NCBI GenBank assembly: GCA_016931255.1
Contig: JAFGFG010000009.1
Location: forward strand, 228,661-292,660
From: Candidatus Aenigmatarchaeota archaeon
GTDB lineage: Archaea > Aenigmatarchaeota > Aenigmatarchaeia > QMZP01 > JAFGSV01
Direction of reading: 5' to 3'
Length of the DNA: 64,000 bases
Made by a program: the position numbers and the translations under genes. Shown piece by piece: positions 7,867 through 16,195 of this stretch. Below the pieces are notes generated by a model. The model had not been told where the DNA came from. It was given only the letters and a program-made list of their open reading frames with translations, and ran no database searches. Numbering within the stretch: position 1 is the first letter of the stretch; each line of letters opens with the position of its first letter.

Positions 7867-9591
7867 TCAGACGTCTGTTCTCTGCACAACCGAATCCTTT
7901 ATGTCGGTCTTCTTCTCTGTTACAGTGCCCTCGTCTTCTGCTCCTATCTTGGACCTCTGCACAACCGAATCAATGATGTTTATTATCTTCTTTATCTCCA
8001 CCTTCTCGACTTCCTTCGCGCCCGTCGATGTGGTTATGCTGTTTATTATGACATCTGATATCAGCTTCAGATCCTCTGCCAGCGTCTCATTCCTTTCAGA
8101 GTACAGCTTCAGTATTATGTGGACGAAATCCTCGTCCTTCTTTATCACCGATGTGAGCAGGTAGTGCGCATTGTTCATCCTGAATGAATACATGAAGACC
8201 TTCTCGCTTCCGTAGTCGTGGGCTGCCACTTCGGCCATGTCAGCGCAGTTGTCCCTGACATGCTTTGCGGCAACGTCCTCTGTTATGGTCCTTATGGTGT
8301 AGCCGTGCTGCTGGTGGAAGAGCCGCTTCTCAAGCTCGATGTACATGCCTTCAGCCAGCGGATATGAAGTTATCCCGCCTTTCATGGTTTTCCTGTCTGC
8401 TGATATCTCTGAAGGCTTCGCTGTGACCGCCCTCAGTTCCGGGGCGCTCTCAACGACATTGAAAATCTTGGGGGAAATTTTTTCATCGTACCTGACATCG
8501 AACTCGTCATGAAGCGTTATCTTTCCGCTGGCTATCCTGTGCTCTCCCGGAGAGAGAAGCTTCATGCTCCATTCGGCCCCGAACTCCTCTCCGGGCATTA
8601 TCTTCCCGAATGTCTTCGGTGCCGGATGCGGAACATGTGCATGCGTCTCGAAATCCATGTCAACCTTTATGTCGTAAAGCGGCTTGGTCGTGAGGTTCTT
8701 CACAAGAACCACTAGCTTCACAGTCCTGTCCATGGTCGCAGCAGGAAAGATGCTCTGCGTAATCTGCAGCTTCGGGAGCACGGTGACTGTTGTCGGTTTG
8801 AGTTCAAAATCAAGGCTGACGCCTGCCTGATTCTTCCATGTTATGAAATTGTAAGGCGATTCGAGTGTTCCCATCCTGCCCTTGGTTTCATATGCGAATA
8901 TTCTTACTTCACTGGGCTTGAGAACATCTATCTCGTGTGTTATCTTCGCGTCCCTGTCGCCGACCACTACGTTACTCAGGATTTCCTTGCTGTGGTTCTC
9001 AACGACAATCTCGAATCTCACAGGGTCGCCTTCCATGACTTTGTCTCTTTCAGCGTACTGGTCAACCCTTGGATGTGAAACAGAGCTTTTCAGCCTGTAG
9101 ATTTCATGTATGGTTTCGTCGTCTCTGTCCACAGTGTTAGCCCTCTCGAAATATTTTATGGCCTGGTCGGGCCGTCCGTCAAGCTTGCTGGCCAGTCCGG
9201 CTGTGCTGTAGCACCACTTGGCGGCATATATGCTTCCTGTCTCTTTGAACCTTTTCGCGCCTTCAAGCGCGTACTCTATTGTCTTCCTGTAGTCGCCCTT
9301 GCCCTTTGCCGCGAGCGCAGCAGACCTGTAGGACCACCCTGAATTGAAGATTTCCTTCTCATTCTCGCTGTAATTGGCCGAGAGCAAAGCATACTTCATA
9401 CCGTCGTCCCATTCACGCGCCCTCCTCGCAGTCACGGACAGCCTCTGGTATGCGAGCGCAGCCTTCCTGTTCTCGCCTTTCTTTCCGGCTGATTCTGCAC
9501 TTTTGAGTGCATTGACCAGAAGTTTTTGGTAGTCCTTCTTCTTTATTGCCGGCTCATCCGGGCTCTTTGGCAGCGAATCAAAAACAGTCAT
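7867..9591 (-). CDS. TPR plus Ig-like domain protein (first gene of SPFH block)
   Basis: A 574-aa multidomain protein without signal peptide. Residues about 20-175 form a TPR/SNAP-like helical solenoid. Residues about 178-275 and 275-385 look like two beta-sandwich (CARDB/Ig-like) domains, with phrases such as RFEIVVENHSKEILSNV. Residues 395-525 form an alpha/beta domain. The tail carries DSVVQR twice, about 25 residues apart, the second at the very C-terminus. It leads the five-gene minus operon and may be its scaffold; no function is known to me. Confidence 0.7.
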   Translation of the reverse strand: MTVFDSLPKSPDEPAIKKKDYQKLLVNALKSAESAGKKGENRKAALAYQRLSVTARRAREWDDGMKYALLSANYSENEKEIFNSGWSYRSAALAAKGKGDYRKTIEYALEGAKRFKETGSIYAAKWCYSTAGLASKLDGRPDQAIKYFERANTVDRDDETIHEIYRLKSSVSHPRVDQYAERDKVMEGDPVRFEIVVENHSKEILSNVVVGDRDAKITHEIDVLKPSEVRIFAYETKGRMGTLESPYNFITWKNQAGVSLDFELKPTTVTVLPKLQITQSIFPAATMDRTVKLVVLVKNLTTKPLYDIKVDMDFETHAHVPHPAPKTFGKIMPGEEFGAEWSMKLLSPGEHRIASGKITLHDEFDVRYDEKISPKIFNVVESAPELRAVTAKPSEISADRKTMKGGITSYPLAEGMYIELEKRLFHQQHGYTIRTITEDVAAKHVRDNCADMAEVAAHDYGSEKVFMYSFRMNNAHYLLTSVIKKDEDFVHIILKLYSERNETLAEDLKLISDVIINSITTSTGAKEVEKVEIKKIINIIDSVVQRSKIGAEDEGTVTEKKTDIKDSVVQRTDV

Positions 9592-9645
9592 AGTTAAATA
9601 TTATAGGTAAAAATTATATTATTAACAGTAGTGTATTGTGATATT

Positions 9646-9765
9646 ATGGCAAAGTACGGATGTCTGAAGTGCGGCTGGGAAGGAAAGCCCATAATAATGG
9701 AGCCTGTGACAAAGGTATGCCCCAAGTGCGGCTCTGTCCAGCTTGAGAAAATCAAGAAGGATTAA
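9646..9765 (+). CDS. 39-aa zinc-ribbon micro-protein
   Basis: A tiny ORF encoding MAKYGCLKCGWEG...KVCPKCGS, that is two CxxC knuckles 16 residues apart, a compact zinc ribbon. The ATG follows gtgatatt, the SD-like form used across this window. The stop overlaps the end of the convergent RPA-like gene by three bases. Likely RNA- or protein-binding; the role is unknown. Confidence 0.75.
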   Translation: MAKYGCLKCGWEGKPIIMEPVTKVCPKCGSVQLEKIKKD

Positions 9766-10553
9766 ATCTTTTTTATCTTTCCGGGCATTGGCTCGTAGCA
9801 GACACCCTCGCCGAGGAGCTCGTTGACGACATCTTCCATGTCCTCTTCAGGAGCGCCCGCCTGATGCATGAGTTCAGCGTATTTTATGCCTTCCGGGTTC
9901 TGGCTGATTATGTTCATGATTTTCGCCCTGAGGTTTTCACCAGCCTGCTGCGGCTGTGCTGCAACCGGGGCTACACGTGTTGTCCTGAGCGACGGCTTCT
10001 GGTTTTCATCGTCAAGGCCGACTGTCTCTATCTCCGCTTCGTACTGCGGTGCCGGCGCAGTTTCCGGCGCAGTCTGCGGCTGTGGTGATGTCCGGACCTT
10101 CTGTGCAGGCACCTGTGCGGTTCCCTTGGATGACGCCTTTATGACAGCTCCCCTGTTTTTCATCTGCTCGAGGATTTCAAGCCTGAAAAGGCTCTCCTCG
10201 TCCGGGGTTATGGTCCTGACTATCTCTGGCACAATGTATATCTCGCCTTCGTATTCCCTGACCTTTCCTGTCACATTGACAAGGTCGCCTGCGCTTACAT
10301 TCTGGAGTAGCGCTATTTCCTTCCAGAGCTTTGCCCTCAGGGTTGCAGTGGAATCATCGATTGTCACAGAAGCGAAGTTGTTGTCTTCTGAAGTGTATTT
10401 ATTTACAATAGTGCCTGCTATCCTTGCGCGGGAGACATTCTCCTTTGCGGGAGTGACCACATAGCTGGGTTCCATTCCCTCTTTCTTTACGAATTCGCCG
10501 CTGACTATGTCAACGATGCGCATTTTCTTTGCGGTCTGTCTTTGCATAGGCAT
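9762..10553 (-). CDS. RPA-like single-stranded DNA-binding OB-fold protein
   Basis: A 263-aa protein related to archaeal RPA32/RPA-associated proteins. The N-terminus (QRQTAKKMRIVDIVSGEFV) and the OB-fold (about residues 35-130) match that family. A Pro/Ala/Gln-rich linker follows, then a C-terminal winged-helix domain (about 205-263), as in RPA32. The frame stays open to 10595, overlapping the GTPase gene. However, a TATA box (minus strand, starting at 10581) sits exactly 28 nt before the ATG at 10553, so I prefer that leaderless start. Confidence 0.8.
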   Translation of the reverse strand: MPMQRQTAKKMRIVDIVSGEFVKKEGMEPSYVVTPAKENVSRARIAGTIVNKYTSEDNNFASVTIDDSTATLRAKLWKEIALLQNVSAGDLVNVTGKVREYEGEIYIVPEIVRTITPDEESLFRLEILEQMKNRGAVIKASSKGTAQVPAQKVRTSPQPQTAPETAPAPQYEAEIETVGLDDENQKPSLRTTRVAPVAAQPQQAGENLRAKIMNIISQNPEGIKYAELMHQAGAPEEDMEDVVNELLGEGVCYEPMPGKIKKI

Positions 10554-10572
10554 ACAGTAGAATATAGCTTCA

Positions 10573-10581
10573 TTATTTATA
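10573..10581 (-). promoter_or_regulatory. Internal TATA box for the RPA-like gene
   Basis: TATAAATAA on the minus strand lies 28 nt upstream of the ATG at 10553, the spacing expected for a leaderless archaeal mRNA. It lies immediately past the 3' end of the DRG GTPase gene, so the RPA-like gene may be expressed independently of it. Confidence 0.5.
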
Positions 10582-10591
10582 GCGTTTTCGG

Positions 10592-11656
10592 TCATGCGTG
10601 CAGTTCGATGATGTCTTTGTCCTTCATCCTGTGCTCAGGCCCGACCTTCTGCTCTGGGAACCTGGATGAAGGCCCCCATATCCTTGCGTGCTTGAAGTAT
10701 TTCTCCTGCCCGCGCAGGATTTTTCTGGCCACGTCCATCACAGTGCATCCCTCATGCATTATGAGCGGCACTTCCATGTCAGGCTCGTGACCTATCCTTT
10801 TCATGTAAATCCGTATGAGCTTCAGCTTATCCCATATGGCTTCCCTGAGGTCATCGATATACTGTTCTTTCTCAGCTGATATCTTAACAATATCCCTTGT
10901 TACTATGCTGAAATCCATAATTTTGTCTATCTTGTTAAGTACGGCGAGTGACGGCACATACACCCTGTTGTTCATCATTGAGTCTATGAGCTGTTCCTCG
11001 TCAATATTCTCCCTTATCATGACATCAGCGTTGTGAACCCTGAATTCATTGAGCACGTTCATGACAGTCTCCCTTGTGAGCTTTGGTCTCTTGACAGCGA
11101 TGTTGACCTGCACGCCGCCTGACTTCTTCTTGGCTATCCGGACATCGGGAGGATGACTGTCAAGCCTGAAACCCGCGTTGTAGAGCTCCTTTCTCATTGG
11201 TCCGAGCTGCTTCATGTCATCCAGCACGAAAATCACAAGGTCAGCGCTCCTCACAGCTGAGAGAACCTGTCGCCCCTTTCCAGAACCTTTCGCTGCTCCC
11301 GGAATCAGTCCGGGAACATCGAGCACCTGTATGAGCGCGCCATTGTACTGCATCATTCCCGGGACAACATTGAGTGTCGTAAAATCATAATGCCCTATCT
11401 TCGAATCAGCCTTGGTAAGCTTGGTGATGAGGGTGGACTTGCCGACCGAGGGAAATCCCACGAGGAGAACAGTAGCGTCCCCGGACTTCTTGACATTGAA
11501 TCCCGGGCCGTAGCTGGCTCCGGAACCTCTTGCAACTTCGTCACGCAGGTTTGCCAGTTTGGCTTTGAGCTTACCTATGTGGGCCTGCGTATGCTTGTTG
11601 TACTTGGTCTTCTTCAGCTCATCCTCGATATCCTGGATGGCTTCTTCGCGCGTCAT
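10592..11656 (-). CDS. drg: DRG-family GTPase
   Basis: A 354-aa GTP-binding protein of the DRG/OBG family, ribosome-associated in other organisms. An N-terminal helical hairpin (1-45) precedes the G domain: P-loop GFPSVGKS (67-74), G3 DVPG (113-116), G4 NKID (241-244). An insertion at about 160-235 splits the G domain as is typical of DRG. A C-terminal TGS domain (about 275-354) ends in KDKDIIELHA. Full family length. Confidence 0.92.
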   Translation of the reverse strand: MTREEAIQDIEDELKKTKYNKHTQAHIGKLKAKLANLRDEVARGSGASYGPGFNVKKSGDATVLLVGFPSVGKSTLITKLTKADSKIGHYDFTTLNVVPGMMQYNGALIQVLDVPGLIPGAAKGSGKGRQVLSAVRSADLVIFVLDDMKQLGPMRKELYNAGFRLDSHPPDVRIAKKKSGGVQVNIAVKRPKLTRETVMNVLNEFRVHNADVMIRENIDEEQLIDSMMNNRVYVPSLAVLNKIDKIMDFSIVTRDIVKISAEKEQYIDDLREAIWDKLKLIRIYMKRIGHEPDMEVPLIMHEGCTVMDVARKILRGQEKYFKHARIWGPSSRFPEQKVGPEHRMKDKDIIELHA

Positions 11657-11748
11657 AATGAACTATAGATAAAGGAAAATCTTAAAGTTTGCATCATGCC
11701 ATGCATAATATAATTGCAACAGTATTGTATGCGAAATTTGGGGGCCGC

Positions 11749-11991
11749 CTAATACAGGTAGCGACCGAGCCTGCTTATGAATTCAGGCTGGCTGAGGAAG
11801 AATTCCCTCTGGTGGGTGTTTCCCCTGTATGTGTCTACTTCCCTCTGAAGTTCAGAAGGAAGGAAATTATTCCTGTCTATGGCAATGTTCATAAAAGTCC
11901 TCCTCCCACCTTCCGTCTCCCTTTTCACGCAGGAAGCGAAGTATTCTGTCACCTCTCTGGAAACTTCAGGGGGAAGCTCTTCAGGTGTCAT
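11749..11991 (-). CDS. 80-aa protein of unknown function
   Basis: A small charged protein, probably helical (MTPEELPPEVSREVTEYF...), with no recognised motif. The frame is open for 15 more codons upstream. However, TTTTATA (plus strand 12013-12019; TATAAAA on the coding strand) lies 28 nt before the ATG at 11991, which supports that leaderless start. An overlapping plus-strand frame (11689-12087) looks like a shadow. Confidence 0.55.
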   Translation of the reverse strand: MTPEELPPEVSREVTEYFASCVKRETEGGRRTFMNIAIDRNNFLPSELQREVDTYRGNTHQREFFLSQPEFISRLGRYLY

Positions 11992-12012
11992 TCTTATTTT
12001 TCGGAGCTGAAG

Positions 12013-12019
12013 TTTTATA
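12013..12019 (-). promoter_or_regulatory. TATA box for the 80-aa protein gene
   Basis: TATAAAA on the minus strand, 28 nt upstream of the ATG at 11991. It decides the start of that gene. Confidence 0.5.
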
Positions 12020-12106
12020 AAAAGTGTCTCCGTCATGCATCCGGAGAAATAACAGGTGGTATGCGCAATAATCTGACGAAAAATTAATTAACAATTAAAC
12101 TAATTG

Positions 12107-12277
12107 ATGAATATGGATGACAAGAACAGAGCAATATGGCTAATTGCTGCAGTTGCTTTGGGTTTGTTTGCTTATTCTTTGGTCGGCATTTTTGTCAATG
12201 GCTTTCAGATGTATAAATTATACCCCCTGATTTTAGGTGCTGTAAATCTGATAGCGATTTATTTTTTGAGAAAATAA
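12107..12277 (+). CDS. 56-aa small membrane protein
   Basis: A short ORF starting MNMDDKNRAIW with two predicted membrane helices (about residues 11-31 and 38-54) separated by a brief loop (NGFQMYK). The first ATG is at 12107 and a second in frame at 12113. It fills the gap between the 80-aa gene and the permease fusion. No family recognised; small two-helix proteins often modulate larger membrane complexes, but that is not shown here. Confidence 0.55.
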   Translation: MNMDDKNRAIWLIAAVALGLFAYSLVGIFVNGFQMYKLYPLILGAVNLIAIYFLRK

Positions 12278-12293
12278 AACATGAAAACATGTT
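12278..12293. repeat. Short perfect inverted repeat after the small membrane gene
   Basis: AACATG and CATGTT separated by AAAA, starting one base after the stop codon at 12277. Too short to be a strong terminator; it could be an operator upstream of the permease promoter (TATAAATT at 12326). Confidence 0.3.
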
Positions 12294-12356
12294 AAGTACC
12301 GTCACCCTGCATCATGCTATTAACCTATAAATTGAGAAAGGGCCCATAATATTCTA

Positions 12357-14210
12357 ATGGCGGGCGAGCTGAAGAAGGACCTGGGGCTTATACATGTCAT
12401 AATGCTTTGCGCCGGAGCCATAATGGGTACCGGCATATTCATCATTCCCGGAGTCGCCGGGGGCCTGATGGGGCCGGGTTCTATAATCCTCTGGGTTCTC
12501 ATAGGACTCCTGACAGTTCCCATAAGCCTGTGCTTCGTCGAGCTGGCTTCCAGCTACAATGTAACTGGCGGTCCGTATGTCTATGTCCGCGAGGCCATGG
12601 GCGATTTCTGGGGTTTCATAACCGGATGGACAGCATGGCTGATGGCGTGCATATACATAGGCACCCATACGATAGCCATACGGTATTATATCAGTTACTT
12701 CTATGAGCTTTCATTTGTCGAGAGTGCTGTCCTTTACGCAGGTGTGATAGGCATAATAACCATCATAAACTACGCGGGCGTTAAGCAGGGCGGGCGCATG
12801 CAGCTGTTCCTCACTCTCGGTACATTCACTGTGCTCGCGGTATTCATAATATTCGGGCTCCCGAAGGTGGACCTCGCCAACTTCGACCCACTTTTCCCTC
12901 TGGGCCTTTCAGCCCTCGGTATGACAGCCGTGCTGATAGTCGAGCCTTTCATAGGATGGGAGACGACAACAGTCATAGCAGGCGAGGTCAGGGACACCAA
13001 AAGGAACATACCGCTCGGGCTGGTCATATCGACCATAATGATAATGATATTCTATCTTCTGACAGTATTCGTGACACTGGGAGTCATGAACTGGGAGCTG
13101 CTCAAGGATTCCGTATCGCCGATGGCAGATGTACTTGCGTTCGCCTACGGCAGCTACATGGGCGCCATGATGACAGGAGGCGCGATAATAGTCAGCCTCG
13201 CATGCCTCAATGCGTGGATACTTACGACCGCAAGGGTGCCTTACGCCATGGCCAAGGACAGGCTGTTCCTTGAATCTTTCAGCAAGGTTGACAGGAGGTT
13301 CAACACACCGTCGAGGTCGCTCCTCGTTCAGGCGATAATAGCATTCATAATAGCCCTTACAGGCTCGTACGAGGGCGCAGTTCTTCTCCTCATGGCCAAC
13401 GCACTCATACTCTACGCTCTCTGCGCACTGGCTGTAATAAAGCTGAAGAAGAAGCCGGTTGACAGGCTCATAGACCTTCCTGTAGTCATTCCGGGAATGG
13501 CGTTCGTACTGTGTATGATACTGCTTACTCAGATACCGTTCGAGTTGCTTCTGTCAGGGCTGATGCTGATAGCCTGCGGCATTCCGATATACACGATGAT
13601 AAGGGTCACATATGACAAGAAGTTCCTTGAGAAATTCTACAACACTTTCTCTCCATTGTATGACGTGGTCTCGCCCCTATGGTATGGGAAGGGCAGAAGG
13701 GAAAAGGTCATAGAGATGGCTGATGTGAAGCCCGGAGACATTGTACTGGACTACGGATGCGCCACAGGCTCGGATGTGCTGCATCTGGCAGAAAAGGTAG
13801 GGAGTGACGGAAAGATAGTCGCAATAGACATCTCATTGAAGCAACTGGAAAGAAGCGTCCAGAAGGTAAAGAACCTTCCCGGTCATCCTAATGTCGTGTT
13901 CGTCAAGGAGGAGAAAGAGTTCATGCCTTTTGAGAACATGACTTTTGACAAGATAATCTCTGTAGGCGTCCTGTCTTATCAGAATGACCCGACCGAACTC
14001 CTCAAAGAGTTCAGGAGAGTTCTCCGAAAGGGTGGAAAGGTAAGCATACTGGATTTCGGACGCGCTCTGTTCGTTCCGAAGGCCAAGTATCTGAAGAGCA
14101 ACGATGCAATCAGAAAGACATTTAATAACGCTGGCTTCAAAGAAATTAATGTAGAAAAAGCAAGCAGCATGTCTGCTGATTTCTACTACATAACCGCGGA
14201 GAAGAAGTAG
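12357..14210 (+). CDS. APC-family amino-acid permease fused to a SAM-dependent methyltransferase
   Basis: A 617-aa in-frame fusion. Residues 1-417 are a 12-helix APC-superfamily transporter, including the AGAIMGTGIF substrate-loop signature at about 19-28. Residues 418-617 are a class I methyltransferase: motif I VLDYGCATGSD (about 463-473), the acidic motif-II residue in IVAIDIS, and RRVLRKGGKVSILDF at the post-motif region. The join is continuous, with no frameshift needed. A TATA box at 12326 is 31 nt from the ATG, so it is probably leaderless. A CBS-domain gene follows after one base. Confidence 0.88.
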   Translation: MAGELKKDLGLIHVIMLCAGAIMGTGIFIIPGVAGGLMGPGSIILWVLIGLLTVPISLCFVELASSYNVTGGPYVYVREAMGDFWGFITGWTAWLMACIYIGTHTIAIRYYISYFYELSFVESAVLYAGVIGIITIINYAGVKQGGRMQLFLTLGTFTVLAVFIIFGLPKVDLANFDPLFPLGLSALGMTAVLIVEPFIGWETTTVIAGEVRDTKRNIPLGLVISTIMIMIFYLLTVFVTLGVMNWELLKDSVSPMADVLAFAYGSYMGAMMTGGAIIVSLACLNAWILTTARVPYAMAKDRLFLESFSKVDRRFNTPSRSLLVQAIIAFIIALTGSYEGAVLLLMANALILYALCALAVIKLKKKPVDRLIDLPVVIPGMAFVLCMILLTQIPFELLLSGLMLIACGIPIYTMIRVTYDKKFLEKFYNTFSPLYDVVSPLWYGKGRREKVIEMADVKPGDIVLDYGCATGSDVLHLAEKVGSDGKIVAIDISLKQLERSVQKVKNLPGHPNVVFVKEEKEFMPFENMTFDKIISVGVLSYQNDPTELLKEFRRVLRKGGKVSILDFGRALFVPKAKYLKSNDAIRKTFNNAGFKEINVEKASSMSADFYYITAEKK

Positions 14211-14211
14211 C

Positions 14212-14718
14212 ATGAAAATCAAAAACATAATGACATCAAAGGTAATAACATTCAAGCCCGATGACACCATGCACAAGGCCCTTGAAGTATTCACAAAAAG
14301 CAACATATCAGGAGCGCCTGTCATGGACGGTGACAAGCTCGTGGGACTCATCACAGAGCTCGACATAATAAAGGTCATAGACATCTACACACCCAAAGTG
14401 CATTTCACGTCCACGCCTCATTTCTTCCTTGTGCTCGCAGGGCTGAAGAGCAAGAGCAAGGCAGCAGAGCTCAAGAAGAAGGTCATGGCGGCATCAAAAC
14501 TTAATATATCAGACTTCATGACAAGGGAGCCAGTGACTGTTGATCCCGAGGCCGATATAATGGAAGCCGCCAGGATAGTTGACACCTACAAGGTCAACCG
14601 CATTCCCGTTGTTGAGAAGGGCAAGCTGAAAGGCATAGTAACGAGGAATGACATCATAAAGGCCGTCGCCAAGCTGGAAATGCAGTTCGCTTTGAATACA
14701 TCTGAAGAATGTAAGTAA
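14212..14718 (+). CDS. Two-CBS-domain protein
   Basis: A 168-aa protein made of two CBS motifs: residues 1-58 (IMTSKVITFKPDDTM...GLITELDIIKVI) and about 97-155 (FMTREPVTVDPEADI...GIVTRNDIIKAV), with a 40-residue helical insert between. A CBS pair usually binds adenine nucleotides or SAM and regulates a partner. Here the partner is plausibly the permease-methyltransferase encoded one base upstream; a SAM or ATP sensor role is inference. Confidence 0.85.
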   Translation: MKIKNIMTSKVITFKPDDTMHKALEVFTKSNISGAPVMDGDKLVGLITELDIIKVIDIYTPKVHFTSTPHFFLVLAGLKSKSKAAELKKKVMAASKLNISDFMTREPVTVDPEADIMEAARIVDTYKVNRIPVVEKGKLKGIVTRNDIIKAVAKLEMQFALNTSEECK

Positions 14719-14745
14719 TTTAATTTTCTCCGGGCAATTCTAATT

Positions 14746-15537
14746 ATGGCAAGAAGTGCTTTCTTTCAGGACCCCGACCTTGACCAGGTCTTCCTAAGGG
14801 ATGAAGCGGTACTGGAAAAGATAGTTGGATTCGCCGGACTGAAGAAGACGGACACAGTACTGGAGATAGGGGCAGGTCCGGGAAATCTTACAGAGAAGCT
14901 GTCCTCAAAATGCGGAAAGCTCATAAGCATAGAGATAGACGAGAGGCTGAAGCCTGTGCTGGAAGAGAAGTTCCGCGGGAAGAACGTGCGATTCATCTGG
15001 GGAAATGCAATTGCGGTCCTAAGCAAGGAGAAGCTCAGATACGACAAGCTTGTGGCAAATTCGCCTTATGCGATATGCGAGCCCTTGATGCATACGCTGT
15101 TCACCCAGAAGTTCAGCTCGGCTGTACTCACGCTTCCGTGGAGGTTCGTCGAGAGGCTGGCAGCGAACCCTGAGGAAGGGTATTATTCCAAGCTTTCGCT
15201 GTTCTCGCAGTCATTCTTCAGGATAGAGACGCTTCTGAGAATCGAGAAGGACGCATGGCATCCGAGGCCGGATACTGCCAGCATGGTTGTGAAGCTGACT
15301 CCCAAGAAGCCTGAAGGCTCAGATGTTCTTGTCAGGGAGATTGTCCTTCAGGATGACAAGAAGCTCAGGAATGCCCTTCGGGAGGCACTTATGAATACGG
15401 GCGCAAAGACCAAGAGAAGCGCAAGGGAAGAACTCGAAAAGCTTGGCATAAGGGAGAAAATTCTGGACAGGAAGGTAAGCGAAATCCCTTTTGATGATTT
15501 GCAGGATGTCATCCGGAGGTTTGATAATGCCGGGTAA
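14746..15537 (+). CDS. rsmA: 16S rRNA dimethyladenosine transferase (KsgA/Dim1)
   Basis: A 263-aa enzyme that dimethylates the two adjacent adenosines near the 3' end of 16S rRNA. Motif I is EIGAGPGN (40-47) and the acidic motif II is EIDE at about 63-66. The catalytic motif IV reads NSPY (105-108) instead of the usual NLPY/NIPY. The C-terminal small domain is present (about 190-263). Its stop overlaps the next gene start, which has a good GGAGG site. Confidence 0.9.
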   Translation: MARSAFFQDPDLDQVFLRDEAVLEKIVGFAGLKKTDTVLEIGAGPGNLTEKLSSKCGKLISIEIDERLKPVLEEKFRGKNVRFIWGNAIAVLSKEKLRYDKLVANSPYAICEPLMHTLFTQKFSSAVLTLPWRFVERLAANPEEGYYSKLSLFSQSFFRIETLLRIEKDAWHPRPDTASMVVKLTPKKPEGSDVLVREIVLQDDKKLRNALREALMNTGAKTKRSAREELEKLGIREKILDRKVSEIPFDDLQDVIRRFDNAG

Positions 15538-16192
15538 GTACAAGCTTGTCGCCTTTGATGTGGACGGAACGCTAATTGATGAGATGCAGTTCGTCTGGGT
15601 GAAGATTCACCAGGACCTTGGCATGGATCCGGAGAAGGTCGGCCAGGCGAGAGACGACTTCCTCAACGGGTGCATAACATTCAGGGAGTGGGCTGATTAC
15701 GATACAAATCTCTGGATCAGGAATGGCGTCACTAAACACATGATAGAAAAAAGCATTGTCAAGTTCAGCGTCATGGAAGGTGCCATTGATACAATAAAAG
15801 AGCTTCACAGAAGGGGATACAAGCTGGCCATAATATCAGGCGGTCTTGATATAGTGGTCAACCATTTCCTTAGTAATGTCAAGAAATATTTCAGTCATAT
15901 AGTCATAAACCAGCTGAAATTTGACGACGAAGGAAATCTCAAAGGCATCGACATCCCACCAGAATATGACGGATGGGGAGAGAGCAAGCAGATTGTTCTG
16001 AAGACTATTGCCGATAAGGAGGGCATAAGCACTGAGGATTGCGTCTTTGTCGGGGATTCCAACAACGACATGGATGTCATAAAGGAAGCTGGCCTTGGCA
16101 TAGCGTTCAACGCGACACCAGAGCTGTCAGAAGCAGCTGATATTGTTATAAAGAAGAAAGACCTGAGAGAGATTCTGAAGATTATTGATTAG
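15527..16192 (+). CDS. HAD phosphatase, phosphoserine-phosphatase-like
   Basis: A 221-aa HAD enzyme: DVDGT with D11/D13, motif II S in AIISGG, and motif IV GDSNNDMD. The spacing and the NND motif resemble SerB-type phosphatases. The start at 15527 is supported by GGAGG at 15515-15519 seven bases upstream; an earlier in-frame start would lie inside ksgA. It overlaps ksgA by 11 bases, so translation is coupled. Phosphoserine is a plausible but unproven substrate. Confidence 0.82.
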   Translation: MPGKYKLVAFDVDGTLIDEMQFVWVKIHQDLGMDPEKVGQARDDFLNGCITFREWADYDTNLWIRNGVTKHMIEKSIVKFSVMEGAIDTIKELHRRGYKLAIISGGLDIVVNHFLSNVKKYFSHIVINQLKFDDEGNLKGIDIPPEYDGWGESKQIVLKTIADKEGISTEDCVFVGDSNNDMDVIKEAGLGIAFNATPELSEAADIVIKKKDLREILKIID

Positions 16193-16195
16193 CTG

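Noticed and set aside
11689..12087. 132-codon plus-strand frame
   Set aside because: It overlaps the 80-aa minus gene almost fully, which has a well-placed TATA box; the plus frame lacks SD and promoter.
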